A stretch of DNA of 34,681 nt from Lojkania enalia (GCA_010094045.1 ML986897.1:1-34681); one strand, 5' to 3'. Counted from the first letter of the stretch, positions 11,200-21,399 are shown. The notes: generated by a model from the letters alone, not told the origin. Translations and numbers: made by a program.

Positions 11200-12209
11200 G
11201 CTTCCGCAACTGCTTAAGTATGCTTGTTCATGGTTTGTCAAAAGGTTACCTCCCGTTTCTCGTCTAACCCCATACGTTATTGAGGGTAAGCCGTTGGATC
11301 ACTTCATTTCATGGCAACATACAGAAAATCAGTAAGAACCAACCTCTAGGAGGGGTAAGCATCGACTTTACGCTCTTACCATTCAGATTATACCCCAAGC
11401 GGCCGTACATTCGATCTCGGCACCTCTTTTCGTTTGGCTTCCTGCATTATCCGGTTTTTAACTCTTTTATCCGACTACGATACTATTGCCATTGCTAGTC
11501 TCTTGTCAAGAGACAGGTCCAGATGGCAAAATTCATCGCATCTTACCCGGTTCTACCGTCAGATTGCGGACTGGCTATTTCCCCAGCAACTTAGCTCCGA
11601 TGATGTCCAGGAGGATCAATCAAGGGGATGGGTAGGACACAGGTGAATTCCTTTTGCGTATTAAACTATCGGCTCATGGCTGTTCTCTTTCACTTCACTT
11701 TTCTTTTCCTATCTGTGGCGGGTAGGTATGTAAGTATCGTAGTTTGCCTTCGGGCAGCATATGGTGTGTGCATCTTTTTGCACCATCAAGGTAAGATCAA
11801 AGGTAGGGAATCTTCCTCACTTGATGATCTTGCCGTGATACTACCTTTTCCAAGTACCTCGGGAATAGAAGCTTAATGGGTTGAAATGCGTATTGGGGTG
11901 TGCCGCGAACTGTTGGTCTAGTAGTAGCATTTAATAGGAGTGGGCGATTTGTATATATTTAATTTTATTGTAGAATTAGGTAGATAGGTAGTGGCCGCGC
12001 TGTACAAATGAGCAACGCAGTCTAGAAGAAATGCATTCGAGTACTGCGTGTAGTTAGTATTACCGGGACTAGTCCATATGCCCAACTAATATATCCTAAT
12101 TTAGCAATGATCTCCACATCTAGAACCTCAACTCGAGCATCCGGACTCCAACGAATTATCCAACCCCAACCCGCGCACTTCCCTCATTCATAATCCTCAC
12201 TCGTAATAA
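11200..12209. other. Intergenic, no gene seen
   Basis: About 1 kb between U1-70K and the CHY protein. It starts with the U1-70K 3' region. Several frames open briefly, none with a start context, splice support or family resemblance. No tRNA is recognised. Confidence 0.45.
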
Positions 12210-12473
12210 ATGTCATCACACCCATCACCTCCGCAAAATTCAACGATTCTACCTTTCATGTCAACCGTGCATGGACTGGACGTCAACGACAAAACGCAGT
12301 GCAAGCATTATTCTAGTCCGAAGGATGTCATCGCTATCAAGCACCCCTGTTGCAAGAAGTTCTACGCGTGCATCAAGTGTCACGAAGCATGTGAGGCACA
12401 CGAAGCGCGAGTCTGGCGCAGGGACGAGAGGGGGGCAGAGGGCCGCCTTGCGACTGAGCAAGCGAAATGTTAG
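12210..12473 (+). CDS. Short CHY-type zinc-finger protein (Hot13-like)
   Basis: The 87-residue product holds the first half of a CHY zinc finger: VHGLDVNDKTQCKHY, then DVIAIKHPCCKKFYACIKCHEACEAHEARVW. Candidate zinc ligands are Cys31, His33, Cys47, Cys48, Cys54, Cys57, His58 and His64. In yeast the CHY protein Hot13 keeps small Tim proteins reducible for import by Mia40 in the mitochondrial intermembrane space. Normal family members continue past the Trp with an LCGxC segment and a CP.C..FNP region. Here a low-complexity RRDERGAEGRLATEQAKC tail ends the protein, and I find those motifs in no frame downstream. It is either a truncated copy or a half-domain variant. Met17 (12258) is an alternative start. 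Confidence 0.65.
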   Translation: MSSHPSPPQNSTILPFMSTVHGLDVNDKTQCKHYSSPKDVIAIKHPCCKKFYACIKCHEACEAHEARVWRRDERGAEGRLATEQAKC

Positions 12474-12935
12474 AGGAACCAAATTGCATTTAATGACCTT
12501 ACGACCCCAACCTTCATAGTTCTTTGTAGTCAACTTGAATATCCTTCGCACATACTACTTGCGCACCTCTTTTCACAAACCCACAAGAATAATCACCGCA
12601 GCACGTGATAACTCTTAGTCATCACTCTTCCCTGCACCTGACCTATCATAGGCCGTTACAGATACATATAGAAAAGTATAGCGAAAATAAGAAAAGATAG
12701 GCGGCAGGCGGCGGGCGGCGCGGGCAACGAGTATATATATTTACTAACCCTTATTAGCTATAAACTGCTCTATTATATCCTATATAGAGCTATAATAGCT
12801 GCACCACATATGTAGCTGAAATTAAGGGAATTATACTTACTAAGGTGGTTGGGGAAGAGTGTCACGAGAGGCTACGAGCAGGGACGACAAAGCTCATCTA
12901 ACGCTTGATATTGTATGCTACGTACAGATCTCAGG
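12474..12935. other. Intergenic, transition to accessory sequence
   Basis: No gene. From about 12,650 the composition becomes patchy, with a short GC-rich GGCGGCAGGCGGCGGGC run at about 12,700 next to TATA-rich sequence. Confidence 0.4.
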
Positions 12936-12937
12936 CG

Positions 12938-13079
12938 TCGTACAAGAGGATAGCTAAGGAGCAAGCTATACGCGAGGCAAGCAGGAAGATAAAGGGGAAG
13001 AATAAGGCACGTGCGCGGAAGCGAGCGCGCCACGTGCAGGTGTCAGGGGGAACGCGAGGATACCGTGACAAAGAGTAAG
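12938..13079 (+). pseudogene. Fragment resembling the basic C-terminal tail of a transposase
   Basis: An open stretch on the plus strand reads SYKRIAKEQAIREASRKI, then a run of Lys/Arg/Ala, to a stop at 13077. Charged Ala/Lys/Glu/Arg tails like this are common at the C-terminus of fungal pogo-type transposases. Its strand is opposite to the transposase remnant to its right, so it would come from another element. There is no start codon or catalytic segment. Confidence 0.25.
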
Positions 13080-13479
13080 GATTAAAGAAGTAGAATAGGC
13101 GAGAGGAGCAGCGTTTTTATAATCAGCATTTGCTCTACTAGCGCCGTTTACTTACACCGCTCTAGGCAGCAATTAATAAAGAACCCCCGAGGGGTAACAT
13201 TACTAGGTGAAGGTGAAAGTAGTAATGACGATATACTACTTAACCTGGAAGGAACACTAGATCACATAATAGCACCCATCCTAGGGTAGCTCTGCTGGTC
13301 CATTCTGGCGATATTGGTCCTCTATGAGCTGTCGCGACGATAGCCTTTTAAGAAGGGAGATAATGTAATATCTCATAGCTTTGAGTCACGGGTTGATGAT
13401 ATAGAGTCACCTGACATAGTGTTGAAGTAGGCGAATCGCACCCTGCAGGGATGGCAGCGATTCGTCTCTCTTTTATCAT

Positions 13480-14375
13480 CAGCCATCTCTTCTCTAGGAG
13501 AACTGAATATACGAGCATTTTAGCCCTGCTACTCTATCTATTGTTGCTACGCTGTGATCTATTATACTAGCCTATTACACGAGCTAGCAATAGCAGTGTA
13601 AGGTATAAAAATACGCTGTAGCCACTCAGTACCAATCGCATACAACATCCAGCCATTCTCTAAAGTAGTATATAGCTAATCTAGTACAGAGTTGGCTGTA
13701 AACCAGGTAAATTATAGGCTCTTACCTTTAAAGATAGCTAGGTACTATAATCGCTTACCCACGGCGGATACACACTCAATTATTAATACCTACTTACGAT
13801 CCTCTGGAGATTTAATATAAGCCTTCTTTTTTGATGAGCTAGCAAGGACTAGGGTATTCGTACATACGCCGAGTGCGATACCAGTCTCATCTATATTATA
13901 GATATCTTCCAGCCCGTACGCCTAGCCTCTATCGTGTACGCTCATAGAGCTCTATGAAGGCGCGCAGCAGCTCAGGAGTAGCCGCAGCAGCTCTAGAAGC
14001 CTCAATCTTCTTGCCTACTACAGAGGCTATACGCGAATTCCGCTTGATCAAGTGTGATAGCTAGAGCTTGCCGATCGGTTTTTGATCGCCACTCATTCGT
14101 AAGATTCGATTAGCCATTTCGCGGGCTCGGGTGTGTTAAGGGGGGCAGGCGCAAGCGTCTTCTTGTAGTATCCATTCAACCAAGAATCCTTCCTGCTTAG
14201 AGATTAGCCACTGCCGGCGTTGATGGCTGGTCGGGCTATTTGTCGCGCCGTTCAGGCGATTTCGTAGCGTCGGTTCAGGGATGTTGTAGGCCTTCGTCGC
14301 AGCTCGTTTACTAGGATAGAGACCTGCGAAATAATCGCCGATAACTAGCTGAATTCCCTGTTCGCGAGTATCCAT
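13480..14375 (-). pseudogene. Degenerate pogo/Fot1-type transposase
   Basis: The N-terminal 79 residues (14375-14136) are open: MDTREQGIQLVIGDYFAG followed by SKRAATKAYNIPEPTLRNRL, a psq-type helix-turn-helix of the pogo/Fot1 family, then the start of the CENP-B-like domain (ILQEDA). Further on, near 13,800-13,910, the same strand reads DIYNIDETGIALGV, the segment holding the first catalytic Asp of the DDE domain, followed by Lys/Ser-rich ASSSKKKAYIKSPED. Near 13,640-13,720 come IFKGKSL, FTWFTANSV and ENGW-like pieces. Stops and deletions separate the segments. Terminal repeats could not be fixed. This relic lies just upstream of the TPR-kinase gene. Confidence 0.75.
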
Positions 14376-14765
14376 AGTAAATAGTTGGTGTGGAGAGAAA
14401 TCGCGATTATTTGGTGGATACGCGTGTTGGTGCGGGGGCGCAGGAACTATATAGCCGAGCTTATAGCTTTCCGGCGATACCTATAGCGAAGTTTCGTATC
14501 ATGGGTCTCGAGGGAGGTAGGCCGCGCCTATAGAGGGATATAATGTATTGTAGAAGCTCGTATTCCTACTGGTTGTAAAGGGGTTAACTTTCGATTTTCT
14601 CTGCACGCGTACCCTGAACACCCCGCCAGCGCTTTGACAGATTTGAGCGGCTGGCGCCATAGATTTTTGCGGTCTGCATAATATTTATTGATCCCTTAAG
14701 CTTTTGGAATTTTAATAATTCAATTGCTGGCTCTATAGCTGGTGTTTTGGTGGAGAACTATTGTC
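14376..14765. other. Intergenic, upstream of the TPR-kinase gene
   Basis: No gene. It contains the presumed 5' end of the decayed transposon and then about 200 bases of unremarkable sequence. Confidence 0.4.
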
Positions 14766-14911
14766 ATGGAAATATTGGCATTGCCAACGCGACTGTGCGT
14801 CACGGTGGGACGTGCGTTACGCGTTGAAATACGGTGTGGTAGTATTAGTACGGGCGTATCTTAGTGCACCTAAGTCCTCGCGAGACTAATAAACAGTCAG
14901 CTTAACTGTAG
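14766..14911 (+). other. Candidate first exon and intron of the TPR-kinase gene
   Basis: The TPR frame is open upstream of its first ATG (14990) back to a stop that ends at 14911. That stop sits in a good acceptor (cttaac, then tgtag). An ATG at 14766 opens 30 codons (MEILALPTRLCVTVG at the start) to a GTATCT donor at 14856. Splicing out 14856-14911 (56 bases) joins the two in frame. The new N-terminus would be 56 residues before the first TPR methionine. No domain is recognisable in it. This is a prediction from splice signals only. Confidence 0.35.
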
Positions 14912-14989
14912 AATAGCGGACCCAAGGACAGTCAAAGGCTCCAATTTTCCTTCGACCTTACAGTCCAATATACTAGAGCCGTTAATAAT

Positions 14990-17900
14990 ATGCTTCGACA
15001 GCCGTTGAGCGGGCAAGAGCGGACACTTAGACAAGACTATAAAGACACGCTCCGGAGCAAGTACCTGCTAGGCGTAGCACTCTACAAGCAGAAAAAGTAC
15101 AGCGAGGCTGAGGAGGTGCTTCAACAAGCGGTGCGCGGACGGGAGCAGACACTTAGACAAGACCATGGAGACACGCTCTGGAGCAAGTATTGGCTAGGAG
15201 AAGCACTCTACAAGCAGAACAAGTACAGCGAGGCTGAGGAGGTGATTCAACAAGCGGTGCGTGGGCGGGAACGGACACTTGGACATGACCATGAAGACAC
15301 GCTCTGGAGCAAGCACCGGCTAGGAGAAGTACTCTGTCAGCAGAATAAGTACACCGAGGCTGAGGGGGTGCTTCGACAAGCGGTGCTCGGGCGGGAGTGG
15401 ACACTTAGACCGGACCATGAAGATACGCTCTGGAGCAAGTACTGGCTAGGAGTAGCACTCTGCCAGCAGATGAAGTATAGCGAGGCTGAGGAGCTGCTTC
15501 GACGAGCGGTGCGTGGGCGGGAGCGGACCCTTGGACAAGACTATGAAGCTACGCCCCGGAGCAAGTACTGGCTAGGAGTAGCACTCTACCGGCAGAACAA
15601 GTACAGCGAGGCTGAGGAGGTGCTTGGAGAAGCGGCGCGCGGGCAGGAGCGAGCACTTGGACAAGACCATGAAGGCACGCTCTGGAGCAAGTATTGGCTA
15701 GGTATAGCACTCTACATGCAGAAAAAGTATAGTAAGGCTGAGGAGGTACTTCAACAAGCGGTGCGCGGGCAGGAGCAGACACTTGGACAAGACCATGAAG
15801 ATACGCTCTGGAGTAAGCACCGGCTAGGAGAAGCACTCTGCCAGCAGAACAAGTACAGCGAGGCTGAGGAGGTGCTTCGGCAAGCGGTGCACGGGCGGGA
15901 GCAGATACTTAGACAGGACCATGAAGATACGCTCTGGAGCAAATACTGGCTAGGAGTAGCACTCTGCCAGCAGAAGAATTATAGCGAGGCTGAGGAGTTG
16001 CTTCGACAAGCGGTGCGCGGGCGGGAGCGGACACTTGGACAAGACTATGAAGCTACGCTCCGGAGCAAGTACTGGCTAGGAGTAGCACTCTACCGGCAGA
16101 GCAAGTATAGTGAGGCTGAAGAGGTGCTTTGGCAAGCGGTGCGCGGGCAGGAGCGGACACTTGGACAAGACCATGAAGACATGCCCTGGAGCAAGTACTG
16201 GCTTGGAGTAGCACTCTACGGGCAGAACAAGTACAGCGAGGCTGAAGAGGTGCTTGGACAAGCGGCGTGCGGGCAGGAGCGGACACTTGGACAAGACCAT
16301 GAAGGCACGCTCCGAAGCAAGTACTGGCTAGGAATGGTACTCTATATGCAGAACAAGTACAGTAAGGCTGAGGAGGTGCTTCAAGAAGCGGTAGGCGGGC
16401 GAGAGCGGGCACTTGGACAAGACCATGAAGATACGCTCTGGAGTAAGCACCGGTTAGGAGTAGCACTCTACATGCAGAACAAGTACAGCGAGGCTGAGGA
16501 GGTGCTTCGACAAGCGGTGCGCGGGCAGGAGCGGATACTTGGACAAGGCCATGAAGATACGCTCTGGAGCAAGCACCGGCTAGGAGTAGTTCTCTATGAG
16601 CAGAACAAGTACAGCGAGGCTGAGGAGGTGCTTCGAGAAGTGTTACGCGGGCGGGGGCGGATACTTGGCAAAGACTATGAAGACACGCTATATAGTAAGT
16701 ACATACTAGGAGAAGCACTCTACATGCAGAACAAGTACAGCGAGGCTGAGGAGGTGCTTCNNNNNNNNNNNNNNNNNNNNNNNNNNNNNNNNNNNNNNNN
16801 NNNNNNNNNNNNNNNNNNNNNNNNNNNNNNNNNNNNNNNNNNNNNNNNNNNNNNNNNNNNNNNNNNNNNNNNNNNNNNNNNNNNNNNNNNNNNNNNNNNN
16901 NNNNNNNNNNNNNNNNNNNNNNNNNNNNNNNNNNNNNNNNNNNNNNNNNNNNNNNNNNNNNNNNNNNNNNNNNNNNNNNNNNNNNNNNNNNNNNNNNNNN
17001 NNNNNNNNNNNNNNNNNNNNNNNNNNNNNNNNNNNNNNNNNNNNNNNNNNNNNNNNNNNNCCGGAGCAAGTACTGGCTAGGAGTAGCACTCTACCGGCAG
17101 AACAAGTACAGCGAGGCTGAGGAGGTGCTTTGGCAAGTAGTGCGCGGGCAGGAGCGGATACTTAGAGAAGACCATAAAGATACGCTCTGGAGCAAGTATT
17201 GGCTAGGAGTAGCACTCTACATGCAGAACAAGTACAGCGAGGCTGAGGAGGTGCTTGGACAAGCGGTGCGCGGGCAGGAGCGGACACTTAGACAAGACTA
17301 TAGAGGCACGCTCCGGAGCAAGTACTGGCTAGTAGTAGCACTCTACATGCAGAACAAGTACAGCGAGGCTGAAGAGGTGCTTCGACAAACAGTGCGCAGA
17401 CGGGAGCAGATACTTAGACAAGACCATAAAGATACGCTCTGGAGTAGGCATTGGCTAGGAGTAGCACTTTATATGCAGAATAAGCACAGCGAGGCTGAGG
17501 AGGTACTTCAACAAGCGGTGCGCGGGCAGGAGCGGACTCTTGGACAAGACCATGAAGATACGCTCTGGAGCAAGCACCGGCTAGGACTAGTATTCTACAA
17601 GCAGAACAAGTACAGCAAGGCTGAGGAGGTGCTTCGGCAAGCGGTGCGCGGATGGGAGCCGACACTTGGACAAGACCATGAAAATACGCTCTGGAGCAAG
17701 CACCGACTTGGAGAAGCACTCTGTCAGCAGAATAAGTACAGCGAGGCTGAAGAGGTACTTCAACAAGCGGTGCGGGGGCGGCAGCGGACACTTGGACAAG
17801 ACCATAAAGACACGCTTTTAACCATGTTCTTGTTAGAGAAAATTCAGTTGAATTTCTCCCCAACCTCAGTAGCTAGCACTGCCGCCCAGCAAGCCGTAGC

Positions 17901-19170
17901 TAGTCGACTAAATAGCTTCTTCTCAGACGAGCGAGATAACCAGGAACCATATACTGACTCCGAAATCAACGAAATATCAACACTACTGAAGTACTTAAAC
18001 CAACGCTGGAGCAAGGTCCCACGAACATATATTGTTCTTCGGACTATTGGTCACGTAAACTTTCTCGATAAGCTCCTTGATGCTAACTTTTCCGATTATT
18101 GGTTCCCTATTACGCAACGCAGTCTTCCAGGTAGTTTACTTCCAACTGTTCAAGCTTTATTTGTTAAAGCCCAGAGCCTAGTATTAACACAATCTATGGA
18201 CCTAGAGAAAGGAGAAAAGGGGCAGCATTGCTATTATAGGCAGGGCGAATTACCCCCATTTAAAACGAAAGGAGTATTGGGTAGAGGCGGATTTGGACAG
18301 GTTGAAAAAGTTCTTAGCTTGATCAGTCTTAAAGAGTACGCGAGGAAACAGGTACCTCGAAGCCTATCACTTAGGGGACGGAGGAAAGAAGATATAAAGC
18401 TTTTTATCGCTGAGATCGAAATCTTGAAACGCTTAAAGCACCGCCATATTATAAAACTTGTCGGAAGTTATACGGACTCGAGATATATGGCCCTAATTAT
18501 GTCTCCTGTTGCTAAGATGGACTTGAGTGCTTACCTCACGCACGCTACTATTTCGAACTATCCTGAACTACGAACCTTCTTTGGCTGCTTAGCTACTGCA
18601 CTTGAGTATCTACATGAGCAGAGTATTCGACATAAGGATATTAAGCCCAGTAATATTCTCGTAGACTATGGGAATATCTTATTTACAGACTTTGGCTTAT
18701 CTTTCGACTTTACGGATGCGGACGGCAGTACTACTATAAGCATGGTAAATGGAATAACCCCCAGATATTGCGCCCCTGAGGTCGCTCAACATGAACCTCG
18801 GAATACAATGTCTGATGTTTGGAGTCTCGGTGTTGTCTTTATAGAAATGATTGTGGTTCTTAAAGGCAAGACGGTTCAAGATATAGATAATTTTTTCAGG
18901 CAGCCTGGGTCACAGCAGGCTTTTATTCGCACAAATCTTGACGCCCTGCCGGAGTTTATTACAGAGTTAGAGAGAATCGGCAACTCGCTTGATAATCGCG
19001 CCCTCGGCTGGGCTCGACAAATGCTCTCGACAGAGCAGCAACTACGGCCAACTGCATCCTCGCTAGTCGCATCTATTATAGCTACTGACCAAGAAGAGGG
19101 AAGCATGAGCTTCTGTGGAATATGTTGTAGTTCTCCTGACGAAGACCTTTCGGATTTCGTAGGAGAGTGA
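14990..19170 (+). CDS. TPR-repeat protein with C-terminal Ser/Thr protein kinase domain
   Basis: At least 20 tetratricopeptide-type units of 42 residues (126 bases) are followed by a linker and a kinase. The unit consensus is GQDHEDTLWSKYWLGVALY then a variable pair, QNKYSEAEEVLRQAVRG, RERTL. Fourteen units precede the assembly gap (16761-17060) and six follow it; the frame is restored if the gap holds 55+126n bases. The linker (about 17,820-18,240) has YIVLRTIGHVNFLDKLL and FVKAQSLVLT. The kinase has a Gly loop GRGGFG (18280), Lys in ARKQV (18346), Glu in AEIEIL, catalytic HKDIKPSNIL (18631), DFG (18688), CAPE and a late LRPTA, so it should be active. The C-terminus is Cys-rich (CGICC). TPR arrays bind proteins; in fungi such repeat proteins are tied to NLR-like surveillance. 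No NB-ARC or NACHT domain is visible. The start is uncertain. Confidence 0.88.
15060..17815 (+). repeat. Tandem 126-base TPR-coding repeat array
   Basis: Near-identical 126-base units encode the TPR units. Differences between units cluster at a few codons: TAC TGG versus CAC CGG (Tyr-Trp or His-Arg), the two codons before the Gln of ALYxQ (Met, Arg, Gly, Lys, Glu or Cys-Gln), and GAC/GGC/GCT in the DHxDTLW stretch. Most third positions are identical between units. The array is interrupted by the 300-base run of N. Confidence 0.95.
16761..17060. other. Assembly gap of 300 N
   Basis: Exactly 300 N interrupt the repeat array. The left flank stops after GAG GTG CTT C and the right flank resumes at CCGGAGCAAG. 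Completing the interrupted unit needs 55 bases, and whole extra units add 126 each, so the true size should be 55, 181, 307 and so on. The value 300 is not compatible with the frame. Confidence 0.97.
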
Positions 19171-19828
19171 GACACCTATTTAGTTTCACCAGGGGCGTTG
19201 CCGCACGAACTTCTCCTTTTAGTGTTCCTAGTTATTCGTTGTTCTGCTCTTTGGTGATTTCGTTATATATTCTGCTTTATTACGCCTGCTCCATTTCAAA
19301 AGCCAACTGTGAGGCCTACTCGTCTAACCCCTAACTCCATGCTCAACAAAGGAAATAAAAGGAAAGTAATACACTACCGTGTAGGGCAAGCTATATAGCT
19401 TGCTAAGGCCTCGCGACCGCAGGGCATTTCCCGCGTCGTGCACCTCTTAATCAGCAGCGCACTGGCTGAGGCGCGTTAATAGGTAGGCTCGCCTTATTAT
19501 TAAGTATAGAGTAGGAGAAGGCATCTAAGGATGCCTCCATTCTTTGGCTTCTTCTTCAGCCTCTGCAAGGTCTTAGTTTTGCTGTAGCCGTCCAGTGTTA
19601 TTCGCGAATTCGATCGTCACTTTTAACAACCTCAATATCTGGCTTCTAGTGCTTAATAGGTCTATTAATACTCTACCCTCCCTTGTGTCCACTCAAGAAC
19701 CCACCCAGCGCGTACGATAGCTCTCCGAGCCGCTCTCCATGCTGCTGCCTTAGCTTTGTTCTTTCCTTCCTCCATCGCCTGCATAAGAAGAGAAAGTGTG
19801 CTACCGTGATGACTTAGCTGACGCACGG
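19171..19828. other. Intergenic, no gene seen
   Basis: This is the 3' region of the TPR-kinase gene followed by patchy sequence with stop-rich frames in all directions. Nothing recognisable. Confidence 0.4.
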
Positions 19829-19830
19829 TA

Positions 19831-20530
19831 ACGTGCTCCACCACCTAGCTGGCAACACCAGGAAGCTGGTAACCCACCAAAATCGAGGCGCGCTTCCACC
19901 TTCCATACACTATGGCTTCACAACAACGTGCTCAGTTGCTTCAAAAAGAAGGCAGGCTATCTCTTAAATGTGCACCTTATTGAGAAAAATACCTCACAAA
20001 GCGTAAACACGTTAGCTAAGCTCTATAGCGTTCCTAGATCGACCCTTAAGACCCGTCTTCGCGGTACCAGCGCTCGATATGAGATTCGACGAGTAGATCG
20101 AAAGCTGTCCCCATCCAAAGAGCTGACCCTTATATAATAGATCCTAGACCTTAACTGTCGTAAATTTCCGCCTCCTATTATTAATGTAGGCTAAATAGCA
20201 GACACTTTACTTGCAGGACGCAGCTAAACGCCTCCGCGATAACCTGTTAGTAAGAACTGGGCGATGCGCTTTGTTAACAGCCAGTTAGAGCTTTAGATAA
20301 ATTAGAATCGCAAGTTCTATTCGCAGCGCCTAAAATGCGAGAATCCTATTATACTTAGCGCGTAGTTTAAGCTTATTAATAAGATATAACAGTTGTATGG
20401 TATATAAAATATAGATATATACAACTTTAATAAGATAGGATTTATAATAGGAGTCGCTAGTATGTCTAACCCTTAGAACTGAAAGATAGAAGCAGATTTC
20501 GTAAAGATTACAACGCCAGGCTTCACGGTT
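19831..20530 (+). mobile_element. Truncated, decayed pogo/Fot1-type transposon
   Basis: After a TA (19829-19830) the sequence starts ACGTGCTCCACC and then carries two 17-base units, CTAGCTGGCAACACCAG and GAAGCTGGTAACCCACC. The same layout appears at the ends of the pogo-like elements further right. The transposase starts at ATG 19912 (MASQQRAQLLQKEGRLSL), shifts frame, and continues EKNTSQSVNTLAKLYSVPRS, a psq helix-turn-helix, and then the CENP-B-like region (ILDLNCRKFPPP). Near 20,415 a remnant IYNFNKIGF marks the first catalytic region, with Asp replaced by Asn. Many stops. I see no right end; the element fades out near 20,530. Confidence 0.7.
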
Positions 20531-20589
20531 CGTTGGGTTATGAATTATCTGAATAGCGTACCATTGTCCACATAATTGTCAAAAAGAGT

Positions 20590-21385
20590 CCCTATAGACA
20601 GCCGACCGAAGACTGAGGGAGGCTTGCTAGTGACGGGATTTGGATTAAAGTCAATTTTTCTGAACTAGTTCCGTGTTCCACTGATGCATTGGAGATCCTA
20701 GCTGATGATTATAAAGGAACATGCGTTTGTGTTTCTATTAGCATTCGTTCCTTTTCTAGTGAAGACTCCGGCAGGTCGCTAGAAGGGAAATTTTGAATAC
20801 GCTTGTTAATAGCACGCTCAATCCGAATAACATGTTAATCAAAGGCCGTAATACCCTTGTTAATAGGTATCTTCAGCGTGGCCGCTTCGATCTTGTGTTT
20901 GCTCTTGTCTGTTGCTTCAATCCTCGGGCTTTTGATGGCATGCAACATGGTCCAATCCACGCTTAGGTTCTGCAAAAACTGGGTTTCGAATGCTGAAAGG
21001 GGTGTTGTTCCAATGCTGTCCTTAGCATTGGTCAGAAACAAGGGTTCCGGCCCAGGCGTAAAAGTTGCTACTTCTAGGAGATGCATCCTATTCTCCACAG
21101 ATCTAGAATTAGACGATAAGAGAGTTATTTCAGTTTTGATAACATCAGTAGCACTGAGTATAGTATCTAATGATGCATCGGACGATATGCTGGATAGCCT
21201 CAGCATCCCTTTTCGAAGTACAAGCGCGGAACAAAGTCTAGATCGATAGACCCAAGGAAGCAGAGGGCAATTACGAGAAGATGTGAACGCGTGAGGTTTG
21301 AAGTGATGGCAGGCAACGGGTGGTCGGAGTTACAACGGGCCCTACTGTAAAAGAGGAGTAGTGGACAGTTTAAACTTGCCATCAC
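20590..21385 (-). pseudogene. Unrecognised ORF with an apparent C-to-T stop
   Basis: On the minus strand a 123-residue frame (21206-20835) reads like protein: TEITLLSSNSRSVENRMHLL, then LSVDWTMLHAIKSPRIEA and KIPINKGITAFD. It ends at TAA, and the same frame continues HVIRIERAINKRIQNFPSSD for another 45 residues to a second stop. Both stops fit CAA-to-TAA changes. Upstream (21385-21200) another frame holds a hydrophobic stretch, SHLLVIALCFLGSIDLDF. I cannot assign a family or a start. The opposite-strand frame (20857-21249) is less convincing. Confidence 0.3.
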
Positions 21386-21399
21386 ATGCCCGAGCCCTA

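Noticed and set aside
10477..11241. Minus-strand and shifted-frame ORFs in the U1-70K tail
   Set aside because: Shadows of the Gly/Arg-rich coding sequence.
12850..13480. Continuation of the minus-strand transposase to about 12,850
   Set aside because: The minus strand there reads as Leu/Arg-rich nonsense while the plus strand shows a better coding trace, so I stop the relic near 13,480.
15153..17863. Long minus-strand open frames opposite the TPR array
   Set aside because: They repeat with the 126-base period and are mirror frames of the GC-rich coding units, with no independent features.
17125..19170. A separate kinase gene starting at ATG 17125
   Set aside because: That ATG lies inside a TPR unit just after the gap; the frame break is caused by the arbitrary 300 N, and the unit period joins both halves.
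20857..21249. Plus-strand ORF with a hydrophobic N-terminus
   Set aside because: It is antisense to a more protein-like minus-strand frame that continues past a C-to-T type stop; the hydrophobicity is probably incidental.
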